A stretch of 64,000 nucleotides of DNA from NCBI RefSeq assembly GCF_013404595.1, contig NZ_JABVAX010000001.1, forward strand, positions 124,001 to 188,000, written 5' to 3'. Each line of letters begins with the position of its first letter. Position 1 is the stretch's first letter. Position numbers and translations under genes: made by a program. Shown here piece by piece: positions 16,424 to 26,012 of this stretch. Below the pieces are notes generated by a model that was not told the DNA's origin, ran no database searches, and was given only the letters and a program-made list of their open reading frames with translations. This stretch comes from Jannaschia marina. Its GTDB lineage: Bacteria; Pseudomonadota; Alphaproteobacteria; Rhodobacterales; Rhodobacteraceae.

Positions 16424-17710
16424 ATGACCGACACAGCCACGTCCCCCGCCTCGCCCCGCTCGGGCTGGAAGGCGCTGGACCTCGACACCCGCCTCCTGGG
16501 CATGATCGGGGCCTTTATCGTGATCGCCGTCGCCTTCGACATCGCTTCGGGCGGGCGCTTCATCACCCCGCGCAACCTCTTCAACCTGACGATCCAGACG
16601 GCCTCCGTCGCCATCATGGCGACCGGCATGGTCTTCATCATCGTCACCCGCCATATCGACCTCTCGGTCGGATCGGTCCTCGCCACCTGTTCCGCGGTCA
16701 TGGCGATGACGCAGACCGCGCTGATGCCCGACCTCCTCGGCCTCAACCATCCCGCGACGGCCTGGGTCGCCATCGCCTTCGGCATCCTCGCCGGCGCGGC
16801 CATCGGGGCCTTCCACGGCTACCTCGTGGGGTATCTCGCCATTCCGGCCTTCATCGTGACGCTCGGCGGCCTGCTCGTCTGGCGCAACGTGGCCTGGTAC
16901 CTGACCAATGGCCAGACGATTGGCCCGCTCGACCGCACGTTCCAGAAGTTCGGCGGCATCAACGGCACCCTCGGCGTCACCGGCAGCTGGATCCTCGGCG
17001 CGATCGCCGTCGCCGTGGCGATCTGGGCGCTTCTGGCGGCACGGCGCAACAAGATCGCGCATGAATTCCCCGTGAAACCGATGTGGGCCGAGGCCACCGT
17101 CATGGCGATCGTCGCGGGCGGCATCCTGGGCTTCGTCGCGCTCCTGAACGCCTACGAGGTGCCCTCGCGCGTCCTTGCCCGCCGCTTCGACGCTGCCGGC
17201 CTCGAAATGCCCGAGGGCTATACCGAGGGCTACGGCGTACCGATCTCCATCGTCCTGCTGATCGCGGTGGCCATCGTGATGACGGTCATCGCGAAACGCA
17301 CCCGCTTCGGGCGCTACATTTTCGCCACGGGCGGCAACCCCGACGCGGCGGAGCTGTCGGGCATCGACACGCGGATGCTCACGGTCAAGATCTTCGCCCT
17401 GATGGGCGTACTCTGCGCGATCTCCGCGGTTGTGGCCTCGGCCCGCCTGACGAACCACTCGAACGACATCGGCGTCCTCGACGAACTCCGCGTCATCGCC
17501 GCCGCCGTCATCGGGGGCACCGCGCTCAAGGGCGGGATCGGCACGATCCACGGGGCGATCATCGGCGCGCTCATCATGCAGTCGCTGCAGTCGGGCATGG
17601 CCATGGTCGGCGTCGACGCGCCACTCCAGAACATCGTGGTGGGCTCCGTCCTCGTCCTCGCCGTCTGGATCGACATCATCTACCGCAAGCGCACGGGGGC
17701 CCGGGACTGA
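16424..17710 (+). CDS. xylH: xylose ABC transporter permease
   Basis: A 428-residue inner-membrane permease of the CUT2 sugar family (XylH/RbsC). It has about ten hydrophobic segments; the family signature lies near the C-terminus (AAAVIGGTALKGGIGTIHGAIIGAL, split here: AAAVIGGTAL then KGGIGTIHGA). An extra loop at about 195-290 makes it longer than RbsC, as is usual for XylH. The stop overlaps the ATPase start by one base (TGATG). Confidence 0.93.
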   Translation: MTDTATSPASPRSGWKALDLDTRLLGMIGAFIVIAVAFDIASGGRFITPRNLFNLTIQTASVAIMATGMVFIIVTRHIDLSVGSVLATCSAVMAMTQTALMPDLLGLNHPATAWVAIAFGILAGAAIGAFHGYLVGYLAIPAFIVTLGGLLVWRNVAWYLTNGQTIGPLDRTFQKFGGINGTLGVTGSWILGAIAVAVAIWALLAARRNKIAHEFPVKPMWAEATVMAIVAGGILGFVALLNAYEVPSRVLARRFDAAGLEMPEGYTEGYGVPISIVLLIAVAIVMTVIAKRTRFGRYIFATGGNPDAAELSGIDTRMLTVKIFALMGVLCAISAVVASARLTNHSNDIGVLDELRVIAAAVIGGTALKGGIGTIHGAIIGALIMQSLQSGMAMVGVDAPLQNIVVGSVLVLAVWIDIIYRKRTGARD

Positions 17711-18459
17711 TGACCACGCCACTTGTCGAACTTCAGAACATCTCGATCAGCTTCGGCGGTATCCGGGCCGTCGACGACGTCAGCCTCGATCTGCACGCGG
17801 GCGAGGTCGTCGGCCTGCTTGGCCACAACGGCGCGGGCAAGTCGACGCTCATCAAGATCCTCTCGGGGGCTTATCAGCGCGACGCGGGCACGATCCGCAT
17901 CGACGGGCAGAAGGCCGACATCAAGTCTCCGGCCGACGCCCGCCGCTACAACATCGAGACGATCTACCAGACGCTCGCGCTGGCCGACAATCTGCCGGCC
18001 CCGGCGAACCTCTTCCTCGGGCGCGAGCTGACCAACGCCTTCGGCCTCGTCGACGATGCCAGGATGGAGGCCGAGACGCGCAAGATCATGGCGCGCCTCA
18101 ACCCCAACTTCCGCAAGATCACCGAGCCGGTCAGCGCGCTCTCGGGCGGGCAGCGACAGTCGGTCGCCATCGCCCGCGCCGTCTACTTCAACGCCCGCAT
18201 CCTCATCATGGACGAGCCCACGGCGGCGCTTGGCGTGCACGAGACCAAGATGGTCGCCGATCTCATCCAGGAGCTGAAGGCGCAGGGTCTGGGCATCTTC
18301 CTCATCTCCCACGACACGCGCGAGATGATGGAGCTCTGCGACCGGGTCTCGGTGATGAAGAACGGCAAGATGGTCGGCACCGAGCGCGTCGAGGACGTGA
18401 CCGAGGACGACATCCTCAGCATGATCATCCTCGGCAAGAACCCGAAGGCCGCGGCCTGA
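17710..18459 (+). CDS. xylG: sugar ABC transporter ATP-binding protein, single-domain XylG
   Basis: A 249-residue ATPase with one complete ABC domain: Walker A GHNGAGKST (35-43), signature LSGGQRQS, Walker B ILIMDEPTAALG and the switch His in LISHD. E. coli XylG has two ABC modules (about 513 residues), whereas this protein resembles FrcA-type single-domain partners, so a homodimer must power the importer. ATG 17710 overlaps the permease stop, and the stop overlaps xylB by one base. Confidence 0.9.
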   Translation: MTTPLVELQNISISFGGIRAVDDVSLDLHAGEVVGLLGHNGAGKSTLIKILSGAYQRDAGTIRIDGQKADIKSPADARRYNIETIYQTLALADNLPAPANLFLGRELTNAFGLVDDARMEAETRKIMARLNPNFRKITEPVSALSGGQRQSVAIARAVYFNARILIMDEPTAALGVHETKMVADLIQELKAQGLGIFLISHDTREMMELCDRVSVMKNGKMVGTERVEDVTEDDILSMIILGKNPKAAA

Positions 18460-19892
18460 TGTTCATCGGCCTCGACCTCGGGACGTCGTCGCTCAAGGCC
18501 ATTCTGATCGACGCAAGCGACCGGGTGCTGGCCGAGCACAGCGTCGCGCTAACCGTCGAGCGACCGCAAGACGGCTGGTCGGAGCAGTCGCCCGAAAGCT
18601 GGTGCGACGCGGCGCGCGAGGCGCTGCGCGCGCTGGCGGGCAAACGCGACTGCAGCGGCCTGCAGGGCATCGGCCTCGCCGGGCACATGCACGGCGCGAC
18701 CCTCGTGGGCGCGGACGACCGGGCGCTGCGGCCCTGCCTTCTCTGGAATGACACGCGCGCCCACGCCGAAGCAGCCGAGATGGACGCCGCCCCGGCCTTT
18801 CGCCGCATCACCGGCAATATCGTCTTTCCCGGCTTCACCGCGCCCAAGGCCGAATGGGTGCGCCGGAACGAGGCGGAGGTCTTCGAACGAACGAAGAAGA
18901 TCCTGCTGCCGAAGGACTACCTGCGCCTCTACCTGACGGGCGAACATGCCTCCGATATGTCCGATGCCGCCGGGACGAGCTGGCTCGACACCGGGGCGCG
19001 CGACTGGTCGGAGGAGCTGCTCGCCGCCTGCCACCTGACACGGGATCACATGCCGCGGCTCGTCGAAGGGTCCGGGGCCTCGGGCACCATGCGCGCGGGG
19101 CTCGCGGCCGAGGTGGGCCTGCCGCAGGTGCCCGTCGCCGGCGGCGCGGGCGACAACGCCGCCGCCGCCATCGGCACCGGCTGCGTCAAGGACGGCGCGG
19201 CGTTCCTGTCGCTCGGTACCTCCGGGGTGCTGTTCGCCGCCAACGCCGGCTATCGCCCCGACCCCGATACGGCCGTCCACGCCTTCTGCCATGCCGTGCC
19301 GGACACCTGGCACCAGATGGGCGTGATCCTCGCCGCGACCGATGCGCTCAACTGGCTGTCGCGGCTCACGGGGCAATCCGCGAGCGCGCTCACCGCCGAC
19401 CTCGGGCCGCTCGCCGCGCCGGGCAAGCCGCTCTTCCTGCCGTACCTCGGCGGCGAAAGGACGCCGCACAACGATGCCGCGATCCGGGGGCAGTTCCTCG
19501 GTCTCGACCATGCCACCGACGCGCAGGCGGCGACCCGCGCCGTGCTGGAAGGCGTGGCCTATGCCTTCGCCGACAGCCGCGATGCGCTGGCGGCGACGGG
19601 CACCACGATCTCGCGCGCGCTTGCGCTCGGGGGCGGGGCCCGGTCCGAACATTGGCTCTCGGTGCTGGCGACGACCCTGGGCTTCCCGCTCGACGTGCCG
19701 GCGCAGGGCGAATTCGGCGCGGCGCTCGGGGCCGCGCGTCTCGGCCGGATGGCCGCCACGGGGGAGGGGGCCGAGATCGCCACGCCGCCCGCCGTTGCCC
19801 GGAGCATCGACCCCGATCCGGCCCTCGCCGACGCTTTCGCGGAGGGCCATTCCCGCTACCGCCGCGCCTACCAACTCCTCAAGGATTTCTGA
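18459..19892 (+). CDS. xylB: xylulokinase
   Basis: A 477-residue FGGY-family kinase that phosphorylates D-xylulose to xylulose 5-phosphate. Motifs: N-terminal phosphate-binding [14 protein letters not shown] (2-15), [12 protein letters not shown] with the substrate-binding pattern MHG (77-79), [13 protein letters not shown] near 228-240, and [12 protein letters not shown] in the C-terminal ATP domain. Length is typical. It overlaps xylG by one base and ends one base before xylA, so all five genes are tightly coupled. Confidence 0.95.
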   Translation: MFIGLDLGTSSLKAILIDASDRVLAEHSVALTVERPQDGWSEQSPESWCDAAREALRALAGKRDCSGLQGIGLAGHMHGATLVGADDRALRPCLLWNDTRAHAEAAEMDAAPAFRRITGNIVFPGFTAPKAEWVRRNEAEVFERTKKILLPKDYLRLYLTGEHASDMSDAAGTSWLDTGARDWSEELLAACHLTRDHMPRLVEGSGASGTMRAGLAAEVGLPQVPVAGGAGDNAAAAIGTGCVKDGAAFLSLGTSGVLFAANAGYRPDPDTAVHAFCHAVPDTWHQMGVILAATDALNWLSRLTGQSASALTADLGPLAAPGKPLFLPYLGGERTPHNDAAIRGQFLGLDHATDAQAATRAVLEGVAYAFADSRDALAATGTTISRALALGGGARSEHWLSVLATTLGFPLDVPAQGEFGAALGAARLGRMAATGEGAEIATPPAVARSIDPDPALADAFAEGHSRYRRAYQLLKDF

Positions 19893-19893
19893 G

Positions 19894-21186
19894 ATGACCG
19901 ACTTTTTTGCCGGGATCGACCCGGTCACATTCGACCCGAACGCGGCCGACGACCTCTCCTACCGCCACTACGACGCAGACGAGTTGGTGATGGGCAAGCG
20001 GATGGAGGATCACCTCCGCTTCGCCGTCGCCTGGTGGCACAGCTTCGCCTGGCCTGGCGGCGACCCCTTCGGCGGGCAGACGTTCGAGCGCCCGTGGTTC
20101 GGAGAGACGATGGAGCTGGCCAAGCTGAAGGCCGATGCCGCCTTCGAGATGTTCGCCCTGCTGGGTCAGCCCTACTACTGCTTCCATGACGCCGACATCC
20201 GGCCCGAGGGCGCGGACTTCGCCGAGAACACCGCGCGCCTCGACGAGATCACCGACTACATGGGCCAGAAGATGGAAGCGGGCGGCCCGAAGCTCCTCTG
20301 GGGCACGGCCAACCTCTTCTCGCACCGCCGCTACATGGCCGGGGCCGCGACGAACCCCGACCCCGACGTCTTTGCCTTTGCCGCCGCGACGGTGAAGACC
20401 TGCATCGACGCGACGAAGAAGCTCGGGGGCGAGAACTACGTCCTCTGGGGCGGGCGCGAGGGCTACGAGACGCTTCTCAACACCGACCTCGCGAAGGAGC
20501 GGGAGCAGGCGGGCCGCTTCCTCTGCATGGTGGTCGACTACGCCAGGAAGATCGGCTTCGACGGCACCATCCTGATCGAGCCCAAGCCGCAGGAGCCCAC
20601 GAAGCACCAATACGACTACGACGTCGCCACGGTCTACGGCTTCCTCAAGGACTTCGGCCTCGAGGGCGAGGTGAAGATGAACCTCGAACAGGGCCACGCC
20701 ATCCTCGCCGGCCACAGCTTCGAACACGAGCTGGCCATGGCGCGCGCCTTGGGCATCTTCGGCTCCATCGACATGAACCGGAACGACTACCAGTCCGGCT
20801 GGGACACCGACCAGTTCCCCGACAACGTGCCCGAGGTGGCCCGCGCCTACTACGAGATCCTGCAGGCGGGCGGCTTCACCACCGGCGGCACCAACTTCGA
20901 CGCCAAGCTGCGGCGGCAGTCGCTCGACCCGGTCGACCTGATCGCCGCCCATGTCGGCGCGATGGACGTCTGCGCCCGGGGCCTGAAGGCCGCGGCCGCG
21001 ATGATCGAAGGGGGAGAGCTGGAGGCGGCGCGCGCCAAGCGATACGCCGGCTGGGACGCGAAGGCGGACCTGCTGACGTCCGATCTCGGAGCCATCGCGG
21101 CCCGTGTCGAGAAGGAAGGGATCAACCCGCGCCCGGCCTCCGGCCGTCAGGAGCGGCTGGAGAACATCCTCAACCGCTACGTCTGA
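19894..21186 (+). CDS. xylA: xylose isomerase
   Basis: A 430-residue class II xylose isomerase converting D-xylose to D-xylulose. Signature residues are seen: CFHDADI with catalytic H98 and D101, the metal-binding [14 protein letters not shown] segment near 228, MNLEQGHA near 264 and SIDMNRND near 290. Class II is supported by the N-terminal extension and length above 420. It completes the operon; its last ten bases overlap the 3' end of an opposing VPLPA-CTERM gene. Confidence 0.97.
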   Translation: MTDFFAGIDPVTFDPNAADDLSYRHYDADELVMGKRMEDHLRFAVAWWHSFAWPGGDPFGGQTFERPWFGETMELAKLKADAAFEMFALLGQPYYCFHDADIRPEGADFAENTARLDEITDYMGQKMEAGGPKLLWGTANLFSHRRYMAGAATNPDPDVFAFAAATVKTCIDATKKLGGENYVLWGGREGYETLLNTDLAKEREQAGRFLCMVVDYARKIGFDGTILIEPKPQEPTKHQYDYDVATVYGFLKDFGLEGEVKMNLEQGHAILAGHSFEHELAMARALGIFGSIDMNRNDYQSGWDTDQFPDNVPEVARAYYEILQAGGFTTGGTNFDAKLRRQSLDPVDLIAAHVGAMDVCARGLKAAAAMIEGGELEAARAKRYAGWDAKADLLTSDLGAIAARVEKEGINPRPASGRQERLENILNRYV

Positions 21187-21812
21187 GACGGCGCGGCCTT
21201 CGCGCCGGCCTTGCGCCGCGCGAAGGCGAGCCCGCCGAGTGCCCCAAGCAGCAAGAGCCCCGGAGCCGGCAGCGGCACGACCGCCGTCGTGCCGTTGACG
21301 GTGACGCGGGCGCTGAACAGGCGGAAGGTATCGGTGCGCCCGGTCCCCGGCTCCTGGAAGGTGAATTCAAGGCTGAGGTTGTTCAAGGCCGCCTGAAACG
21401 CGTCCGATCCCGGCAGCAGCGTGATCGTCTGCGGCGAGGCCGCATCGCTCAGGAGGGCGAAGGTGCTGAAGCCGAAGCCCGCGCCCGTGCCGAAGACCTC
21501 CACGAACCAGTTCTCGGAGATGTTCGCGTTCGGGCCCGCGCGGTCGAAGGTGAGTTCGAGCTCGATGCTGTCGATCGTCGCCGTCGGGTCGAGCCCGGTC
21601 AGGTCGATCGAGTCGCGAAAGTCGGTCACCCCGCCGGCGGTGTTGCGGACGAGGACGAAATTCCCCCGCAGACGCCCGCCCTGATCGGGCGCGACCTGAC
21701 CGGCCCCGCGCCCGTAGTCGTGCGTATACGTCCCGAGCACCGCCGCCTCGGCGGCCACGCCGACCCCGAGGCAGAGGGCCAGTGCCCCGGCGATACGTGT
21801 GATCCAAACCAT
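21177..21812 (-). CDS. VPLPA-CTERM sorting domain protein (second of a tandem pair)
   Basis: A 211-residue secreted protein: signal peptide (1-23), a beta-rich Thr/Asp-rich body starting [12 protein letters not shown], and a C-terminal sorting tail [17 protein letters not shown] followed by ARRKAG. VPLPA-CTERM tails are recognised by exosortase/PEP-CTERM type systems, usually with exopolysaccharide export; no exosortase gene is in this window. The body resembles its neighbour at 21827 (shared GTYT-DY opening and matching central pattern), so the two are paralogues. Body function unknown. Confidence 0.85.
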   Translation of the reverse strand: MVWITRIAGALALCLGVGVAAEAAVLGTYTHDYGRGAGQVAPDQGGRLRGNFVLVRNTAGGVTDFRDSIDLTGLDPTATIDSIELELTFDRAGPNANISENWFVEVFGTGAGFGFSTFALLSDAASPQTITLLPGSDAFQAALNNLSLEFTFQEPGTGRTDTFRLFSARVTVNGTTAVVPLPAPGLLLLGALGGLAFARRKAGAKAAPSQT

Positions 21813-21826
21813 GCCCCCGGTCCCCT

Positions 21827-22450
21827 TCAGGTCACATGCGTCGCGCGTCGCCGCATGAGGCCGAGACCCAAAAGCCCCGTCAGCAACAGAACAACCGGTG
21901 CCGGCAGCGGCACGACAGCGGCCGTCCCGTTCACGGTGAGCGTCACGTCGGCGAGCCGGAAGGTGTTGCCCAGGGCAAGACCCGTCTGGTCGAAGGAGAA
22001 GTCGATCCCGAGGCCCGCCACTGCATCGGCGAAGAACGTGCCGCTTCCGGTGCCCGTGTCGATGGTCCCGGTCCAGGGCGACTGCGAATCGACGAGCGTG
22101 GCAAAGAGATCCTCGGTCGTGCCCGAGCCGTCGGCGTCGGAGGCCGATGCCGTCACGATCCAGTTCTCGAGGATCCCGAAGAGGGCGGGCCCCGCGCCCG
22201 AGAAGGTGAAGGTGAGATCGAAGCTGTCGATCACCGACCCGGCGAGGCCCGAGAAGTCGAAGCTGTCGGCGAAGGTCACGCCGTCGTCGGCGATGAGCAC
22301 GCCGTTCGCGTTCTGGCTGCGCCCCTGCGCATCGCCATTGCCGCCGGTGCGGTAGTCGAGCGTGTAGGTGCCGATGACGGCCGCCGCGGACGGCAAGGCA
22401 CCGAAGGCGCAGACGATCGCAACCGCGAGAGAGAGGACGAGCTGTTTCAT
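21827..22450 (-). CDS. VPLPA-CTERM sorting domain protein (first of a tandem pair)
   Basis: A 207-residue secreted protein: signal peptide (1-24), mature start VIGTYTLDYRTGG, a beta-rich acidic body (DSFDFSGLAGSVIDSFDLTF), and the tail VVPLPAPVVLLLTGLLGLGL with RRRATHVT. It precedes its paralogue on the same strand with a 14-base gap, so the two form an operon. The pair probably ends up anchored at the surface or released by an exosortase encoded elsewhere. No enzymatic motif is seen. Confidence 0.85.
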   Translation of the reverse strand: MKQLVLSLAVAIVCAFGALPSAAAVIGTYTLDYRTGGNGDAQGRSQNANGVLIADDGVTFADSFDFSGLAGSVIDSFDLTFTFSGAGPALFGILENWIVTASASDADGSGTTEDLFATLVDSQSPWTGTIDTGTGSGTFFADAVAGLGIDFSFDQTGLALGNTFRLADVTLTVNGTAAVVPLPAPVVLLLTGLLGLGLMRRRATHVT

Positions 22451-22524
22451 GGAGCCCGGTTTGCCGGTCGATTCGGACCAAATCTAGGCAAATGCGAGGT
22501 ATTGTTCTGTGACATGGCGGTGGG

Positions 22525-23697
22525 TCAGATGACCGCCGCCTCCGCGAAGGCGCGCCCGTCGGCGATCCGGTCCGGCGAAAAGGGCGTGAGGTCGAGCGTC
22601 CGGTAACGGCCGTGGACCAGAAGCTCGGCCATGCCGCGGCCCATCGCGGGGGCCTGTTGCAGGCCGTGGCCGGAAAAGCCGTTGAGCGTATAGAACCCCG
22701 GTAGCTCCCGATGCGCGCCCACCACCGCGTTCCGGTCGAGTGTGTTCAGGTCGTAATGCCCCACCCAGGACCGCCGCACCCGGATCTCCTCGAAGGCGGG
22801 GATGCGGGAGGCGAGCGCGGGCCAGACCTTCTCCTCCCAGATCGACCAGTCGCCGCCGAAGTCGGCCGGGTCGACCGCCGGATCGTCGTCGGGCGTGGCC
22901 CCGGCCATGTAGAGCGCACCGTCCTGCCGGACATGGACGCCCGAGGGGTCGATCGTCAGCGGGAGCGGACGGTCGAGCGGCCGCGCCGCCTCGAAGACCC
23001 AAGTGTAGCGCTTGCGGGGCTCCACCGGCAGGTCGAGCCCCGCCATCCGCGCCACCGACGCGCCCCGCGTGCCGGCCACGTTGACGACCGCATCCGCCGC
23101 GAGCCGGTCCCCTGACGCCAGTGTCACGCCCCGCGCCCGTCCGCCCCCCGTGTCTATCCCCGTGACGGTCTCGGCCAGATAGGTCACGCCCCGTTCCCGC
23201 GCGCATCTGCGCCACCATTCGAACATCGTGGTGCCGTCGAAGTAGCCCTCGTCCTGCCCGTGCGAACCGAGGAGGATGTCGTCGAGGGCATAGAAGGGGA
23301 AGGCGTCGGCCAGCGCGTCGCGCTCGAGAAGCCGTGTCCGCGCCCCCGCCGCCACCTGCACGGCCTGCGCCCGGCGCAGCGCCTCGGCCCGCGCGGGCGT
23401 ATCGGCGAGGTAGAGATAGCCGAAGGTGTCGAACTGGATCGGCGGCACCCTCGCGTCCCCCATCAGCGCCCCGAACGACCGTATGCATTCGACCCCGAAC
23501 TGGCTGACCGCGATGTTGAGCGGGTTGGAGAATTGCTGACGGATGCAGCTGTTGGAAAAGGCGGTGGCGCATTCGGCGTAGGTCGGATCGCGTTCGACCA
23601 CGGTGATCTTGCCCGGCGGATGCCCCAGCTCCGTCAGCCACCACGCGAGGCTCGACCCCATGATGGCCCCGCCCACGATCACGATCCGCTGCGCCAT
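22525..23697 (-). CDS. FAD-dependent oxidoreductase (DAO family)
   Basis: A 390-residue flavoprotein of the D-amino-acid oxidase/sarcosine-dehydrogenase family. The FAD motif is IVIVGGAIMGSSLAW (5-19); FSNSCIRQQFS and the C-terminal GFYTLNGFSGHGLQQAPAMG block are family-typical. It probably oxidises a secondary or D-amine; the substrate is unknown. ATG 23697 starts just before the flavin motif. It is divergent from the EamA gene. Confidence 0.88.
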   Translation of the reverse strand: MAQRIVIVGGAIMGSSLAWWLTELGHPPGKITVVERDPTYAECATAFSNSCIRQQFSNPLNIAVSQFGVECIRSFGALMGDARVPPIQFDTFGYLYLADTPARAEALRRAQAVQVAAGARTRLLERDALADAFPFYALDDILLGSHGQDEGYFDGTTMFEWWRRCARERGVTYLAETVTGIDTGGGRARGVTLASGDRLAADAVVNVAGTRGASVARMAGLDLPVEPRKRYTWVFEAARPLDRPLPLTIDPSGVHVRQDGALYMAGATPDDDPAVDPADFGGDWSIWEEKVWPALASRIPAFEEIRVRRSWVGHYDLNTLDRNAVVGAHRELPGFYTLNGFSGHGLQQAPAMGRGMAELLVHGRYRTLDLTPFSPDRIADGRAFAEAAVI

Positions 23698-23790
23698 GGT
23701 CCCTCCGTCGCCTACGTCCGACGCTACAGGCTCGCGCCCGCCGATCAAGCGGTGCTTGCATGGTGTCGCCGCAGCGGTCATCGCTCTGCC

Positions 23791-24666
23791 ATGGGCCAGA
23801 CCACCGCCACCCTCGCCGGCTTCGGCGCGATTGTTCTCTGGGCGCTGCTCGCGCTTTTCACGACGTTCTCCGGCGACGTGCCGCCGTTGCAGCTTCTGGC
23901 GATGTGTTTCGCCATCGGCGGGGCGCTCGGCGGTCTCGCTGGTCTGCGCAGGCGCGGCTGGCGGGCCTGGCGGCAACCCTTGCGCGTCTGGGCGCTGGGG
24001 GTGGGCGGGCTCTTCGGTTATCATCTGCTCTACGTTCTGGCCCTGCGTAACGCGCCCGCCGTGCAAGCGAGTCTCATCGCCTATCTCTGGCCGCTTCTCA
24101 TCGTGCTCTTCTCCGCGCTCGGCGCGGGCCTGCGCCCGCATCACCTCATCGGCGCGCTCCTCGGGCTTGCGGGGGCCGCGCTCATCGTGACGGGCGGGCA
24201 GGGCGTGAGCCTGTCGTCGGAGTACGCGACCGGCTACGCGATCGCCCTCGTCGCGGCGTTCTTCTGGTCGAGCTATTCCGTCCTGTCGCGGCGCTTCGCC
24301 TCGGTGCCGACGGACGCGGTGACGGGGTTCTGCCTCGCGACGGCGCTCCTGTCGGCACTGGCGCATCTCGGGCTCGAAGAGACGGTGCGCCCCGCCGGCA
24401 TCGAATGGCTCGCCATCCTCGGGCTGGGCCTCGGGCCGGTCGGCCTCGCCTTCTTCCTCTGGGACATCGGCGTGAAGCGGGGCGACCTGCCCGTCCTCGG
24501 CGCGGCCAGCTACGCGGCCCCGCTTCTCTCGACACTCGTGCTGATCGCGGCCGGGCAGGCGGAGCTGACGTGGGTCGTGGCCGTGGCCTGCCTGCTCATC
24601 ACCGCGGGTGCGGCGCTGGCCGCGAAGGACATGATCTGGCCCGGGAAGACAACGTACAAAACGTAA
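23791..24666 (+). CDS. EamA family (DMT superfamily) transporter
   Basis: A 291-residue inner-membrane protein with about ten hydrophobic helices in two repeats, the second beginning near residue 150 (YAIALVAAFFWSSYSVLSRR). This is the EamA/DMT exporter pattern, close to the YddG-like aromatic-amino-acid exporters by helix layout (inference). ATG 23791 gives the first helix directly; there is no obvious strong ribosome site. The 3' end enters a palindromic region. Confidence 0.88.
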   Translation: MGQTTATLAGFGAIVLWALLALFTTFSGDVPPLQLLAMCFAIGGALGGLAGLRRRGWRAWRQPLRVWALGVGGLFGYHLLYVLALRNAPAVQASLIAYLWPLLIVLFSALGAGLRPHHLIGALLGLAGAALIVTGGQGVSLSSEYATGYAIALVAAFFWSSYSVLSRRFASVPTDAVTGFCLATALLSALAHLGLEETVRPAGIEWLAILGLGLGPVGLAFFLWDIGVKRGDLPVLGAASYAAPLLSTLVLIAAGQAELTWVVAVACLLITAGAALAAKDMIWPGKTTYKT

Positions 24667-24696
24667 AAACCGGCCTCGGAGTTTTGTACAAAACGT
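24654..24696. repeat. GTACAAAAC inverted/direct repeat between convergent genes
   Basis: GTACAAAACGT occurs at 24654-24664 and again at 24686-24696. The second lies inside a perfect 14-bp palindrome GTTTTGTACAAAAC (24681-24694), and GTACAAAAC/GTTTTGTAC also form a long-range inverted repeat with a small CCG-CGG hairpin between. It spans the stop of the EamA gene and the spacer before the opposing ABC ATPase. Either a bidirectional terminator or a protein-binding site. Confidence 0.5.
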
Positions 24697-24702
24697 TCAA
24701 AT

Positions 24703-25632
24703 TCACGCCCGATGGGTCAGCGAGACGAAGACGTCCTCCAGATCCGCTTCCTCCGTCCGCACGTCGCGGATCGAGATCCCCTGCCCATGGACGAACCCGA
24801 GCAGATCCTCCGCCGACACGGTGTTGCGAGCATAGCTGAACGCAAGTGACCCGTCCGTCCGCCGGTCGAGTTCGATACCCTCGGGCAGGTCGATCTCGCC
24901 CACCTCGGCCTCGGGCGTGATGACCATGGTCTTCGCATCCAACCTGTTGAGAAGATTGGACGTCTTGTCGCGGATGATGAGGTCGCCCTCAGCGATGATG
25001 GCAATCTCGTCGCACATCTCCTGCGCCTCCTCGAGGTAATGCGTCGTCAGGATGATCGTCATCCCGCGTTCCTCGTTGAGCCGCCGCACATTGCGCCAGA
25101 GCATCTGCCGCAGCTCGATGTCGACGCCCGCCGTCGGCTCGTCGAGGACGAGCACCTGCGGATGATGCACCAGCGCCTTCGCCAGCAGAAGCCGCCGCCG
25201 CATCCCGCCCGAGAGCGTGCGCGCATAGGCATCGGCCTTGTCGGAAAGTCCCACGAGATCAAGAATTTCTGCCGTCTTTCGCTGCGCCTTCGGCACGCCG
25301 TAGAGCCCGGCCTGCACGTCGAGCGCGCCCGCGGGCGTGAAGAAGGGATCGAGGTTCAGCTCCTGCGGCATGACGCCGATCGCGGCGCGGGCCTGGCGCG
25401 GGTTCTGATCCTGGTCGAACCCCCAGATCCGAACCTTGCCCGCCGTCTTGCGCACGAGGCCCGCCATGATGTTGATCGTCGTGGATTTTCCGGCTCCGTT
25501 CGGCCCGAGCAACCCGAAGATGCTGCCGGTAGGGATCGTCAGGTCGAGACCCTTCAGCGCCTCTTTCGGCGGGGTCTTCCCGTCGCCGCCATAGATCTTT
25601 CGCAGGCCCTCGATCTCGATGGCGTTGGTCAT
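24703..25632 (-). CDS. ABC transporter ATP-binding protein (CcmA/NodI-like drug or polysaccharide exporter type)
   Basis: A 309-residue ATPase: Walker A GPNGAGKST (43-51), signature LSGGMRRR, Walker B VLVLDEPTAGVD and the TTHYLEEAQEMCD switch region, followed by the DUF4162-like C-terminal domain typical of ABC-2 exporters. A membrane partner is not adjacent in this window. I chose ATG 25632, directly before the conserved IEIEGLRKIYG; an in-frame upstream extension of 21 codons is possible. Convergent with EamA. Confidence 0.9.
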   Translation of the reverse strand: MTNAIEIEGLRKIYGGDGKTPPKEALKGLDLTIPTGSIFGLLGPNGAGKSTTINIMAGLVRKTAGKVRIWGFDQDQNPRQARAAIGVMPQELNLDPFFTPAGALDVQAGLYGVPKAQRKTAEILDLVGLSDKADAYARTLSGGMRRRLLLAKALVHHPQVLVLDEPTAGVDIELRQMLWRNVRRLNEERGMTIILTTHYLEEAQEMCDEIAIIAEGDLIIRDKTSNLLNRLDAKTMVITPEAEVGEIDLPEGIELDRRTDGSLAFSYARNTVSAEDLLGFVHGQGISIRDVRTEEADLEDVFVSLTHRA

Positions 25633-25802
25633 GGCGGCTCCTCCCGACGTCGGCGTTCCGACGGAGGTAGAAGGACCGACCCCGTCTGGCAACATCCCTT
25701 TGACGCAAGGCGCTTGTGCGTTCCTGCCCTCCCTTGCGGGGCCGGGGGGCGATGCGCCATAAGGCCCGCAAGAGACGCCAGCGACAGCCCCGAGGCCCAG
25801 CC

Positions 25803-26012
25803 ATGACCACCGGAACCCCGCGCTATCCCAGCCGCCAGACCGACCTGCCGCCCCCCGAGACGGAGACGGTCACCACCACGCGCGTTGCCTGCGACGGCAG
25901 CGGCCCGGCGCTCGGTCACCCGCGCGTGTGGCTGTCGATCGACCCCAAGATCGGGTTCGTCGACTGCGGCTATTGCGACAAGCGTTTCATCCTCGAAGGC
26001 GACGGCCACTGA
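25803..26012 (+). CDS. zinc-finger domain protein (zf-CHCC, NDUFS6-like)
   Basis: A 69-residue protein with the CHCC zinc pattern: C30 (ACDGSG), H39, C55 and C58 (CGYC). This small domain is shared with the NDUFS6-type accessory subunit of complex I, and free-standing copies are common in alphaproteobacteria. ATG 25803 fits. Its stop is overlapped by the CTG start proposed for the next gene (CTGA). Confidence 0.9.
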   Translation: MTTGTPRYPSRQTDLPPPETETVTTTRVACDGSGPALGHPRVWLSIDPKIGFVDCGYCDKRFILEGDGH

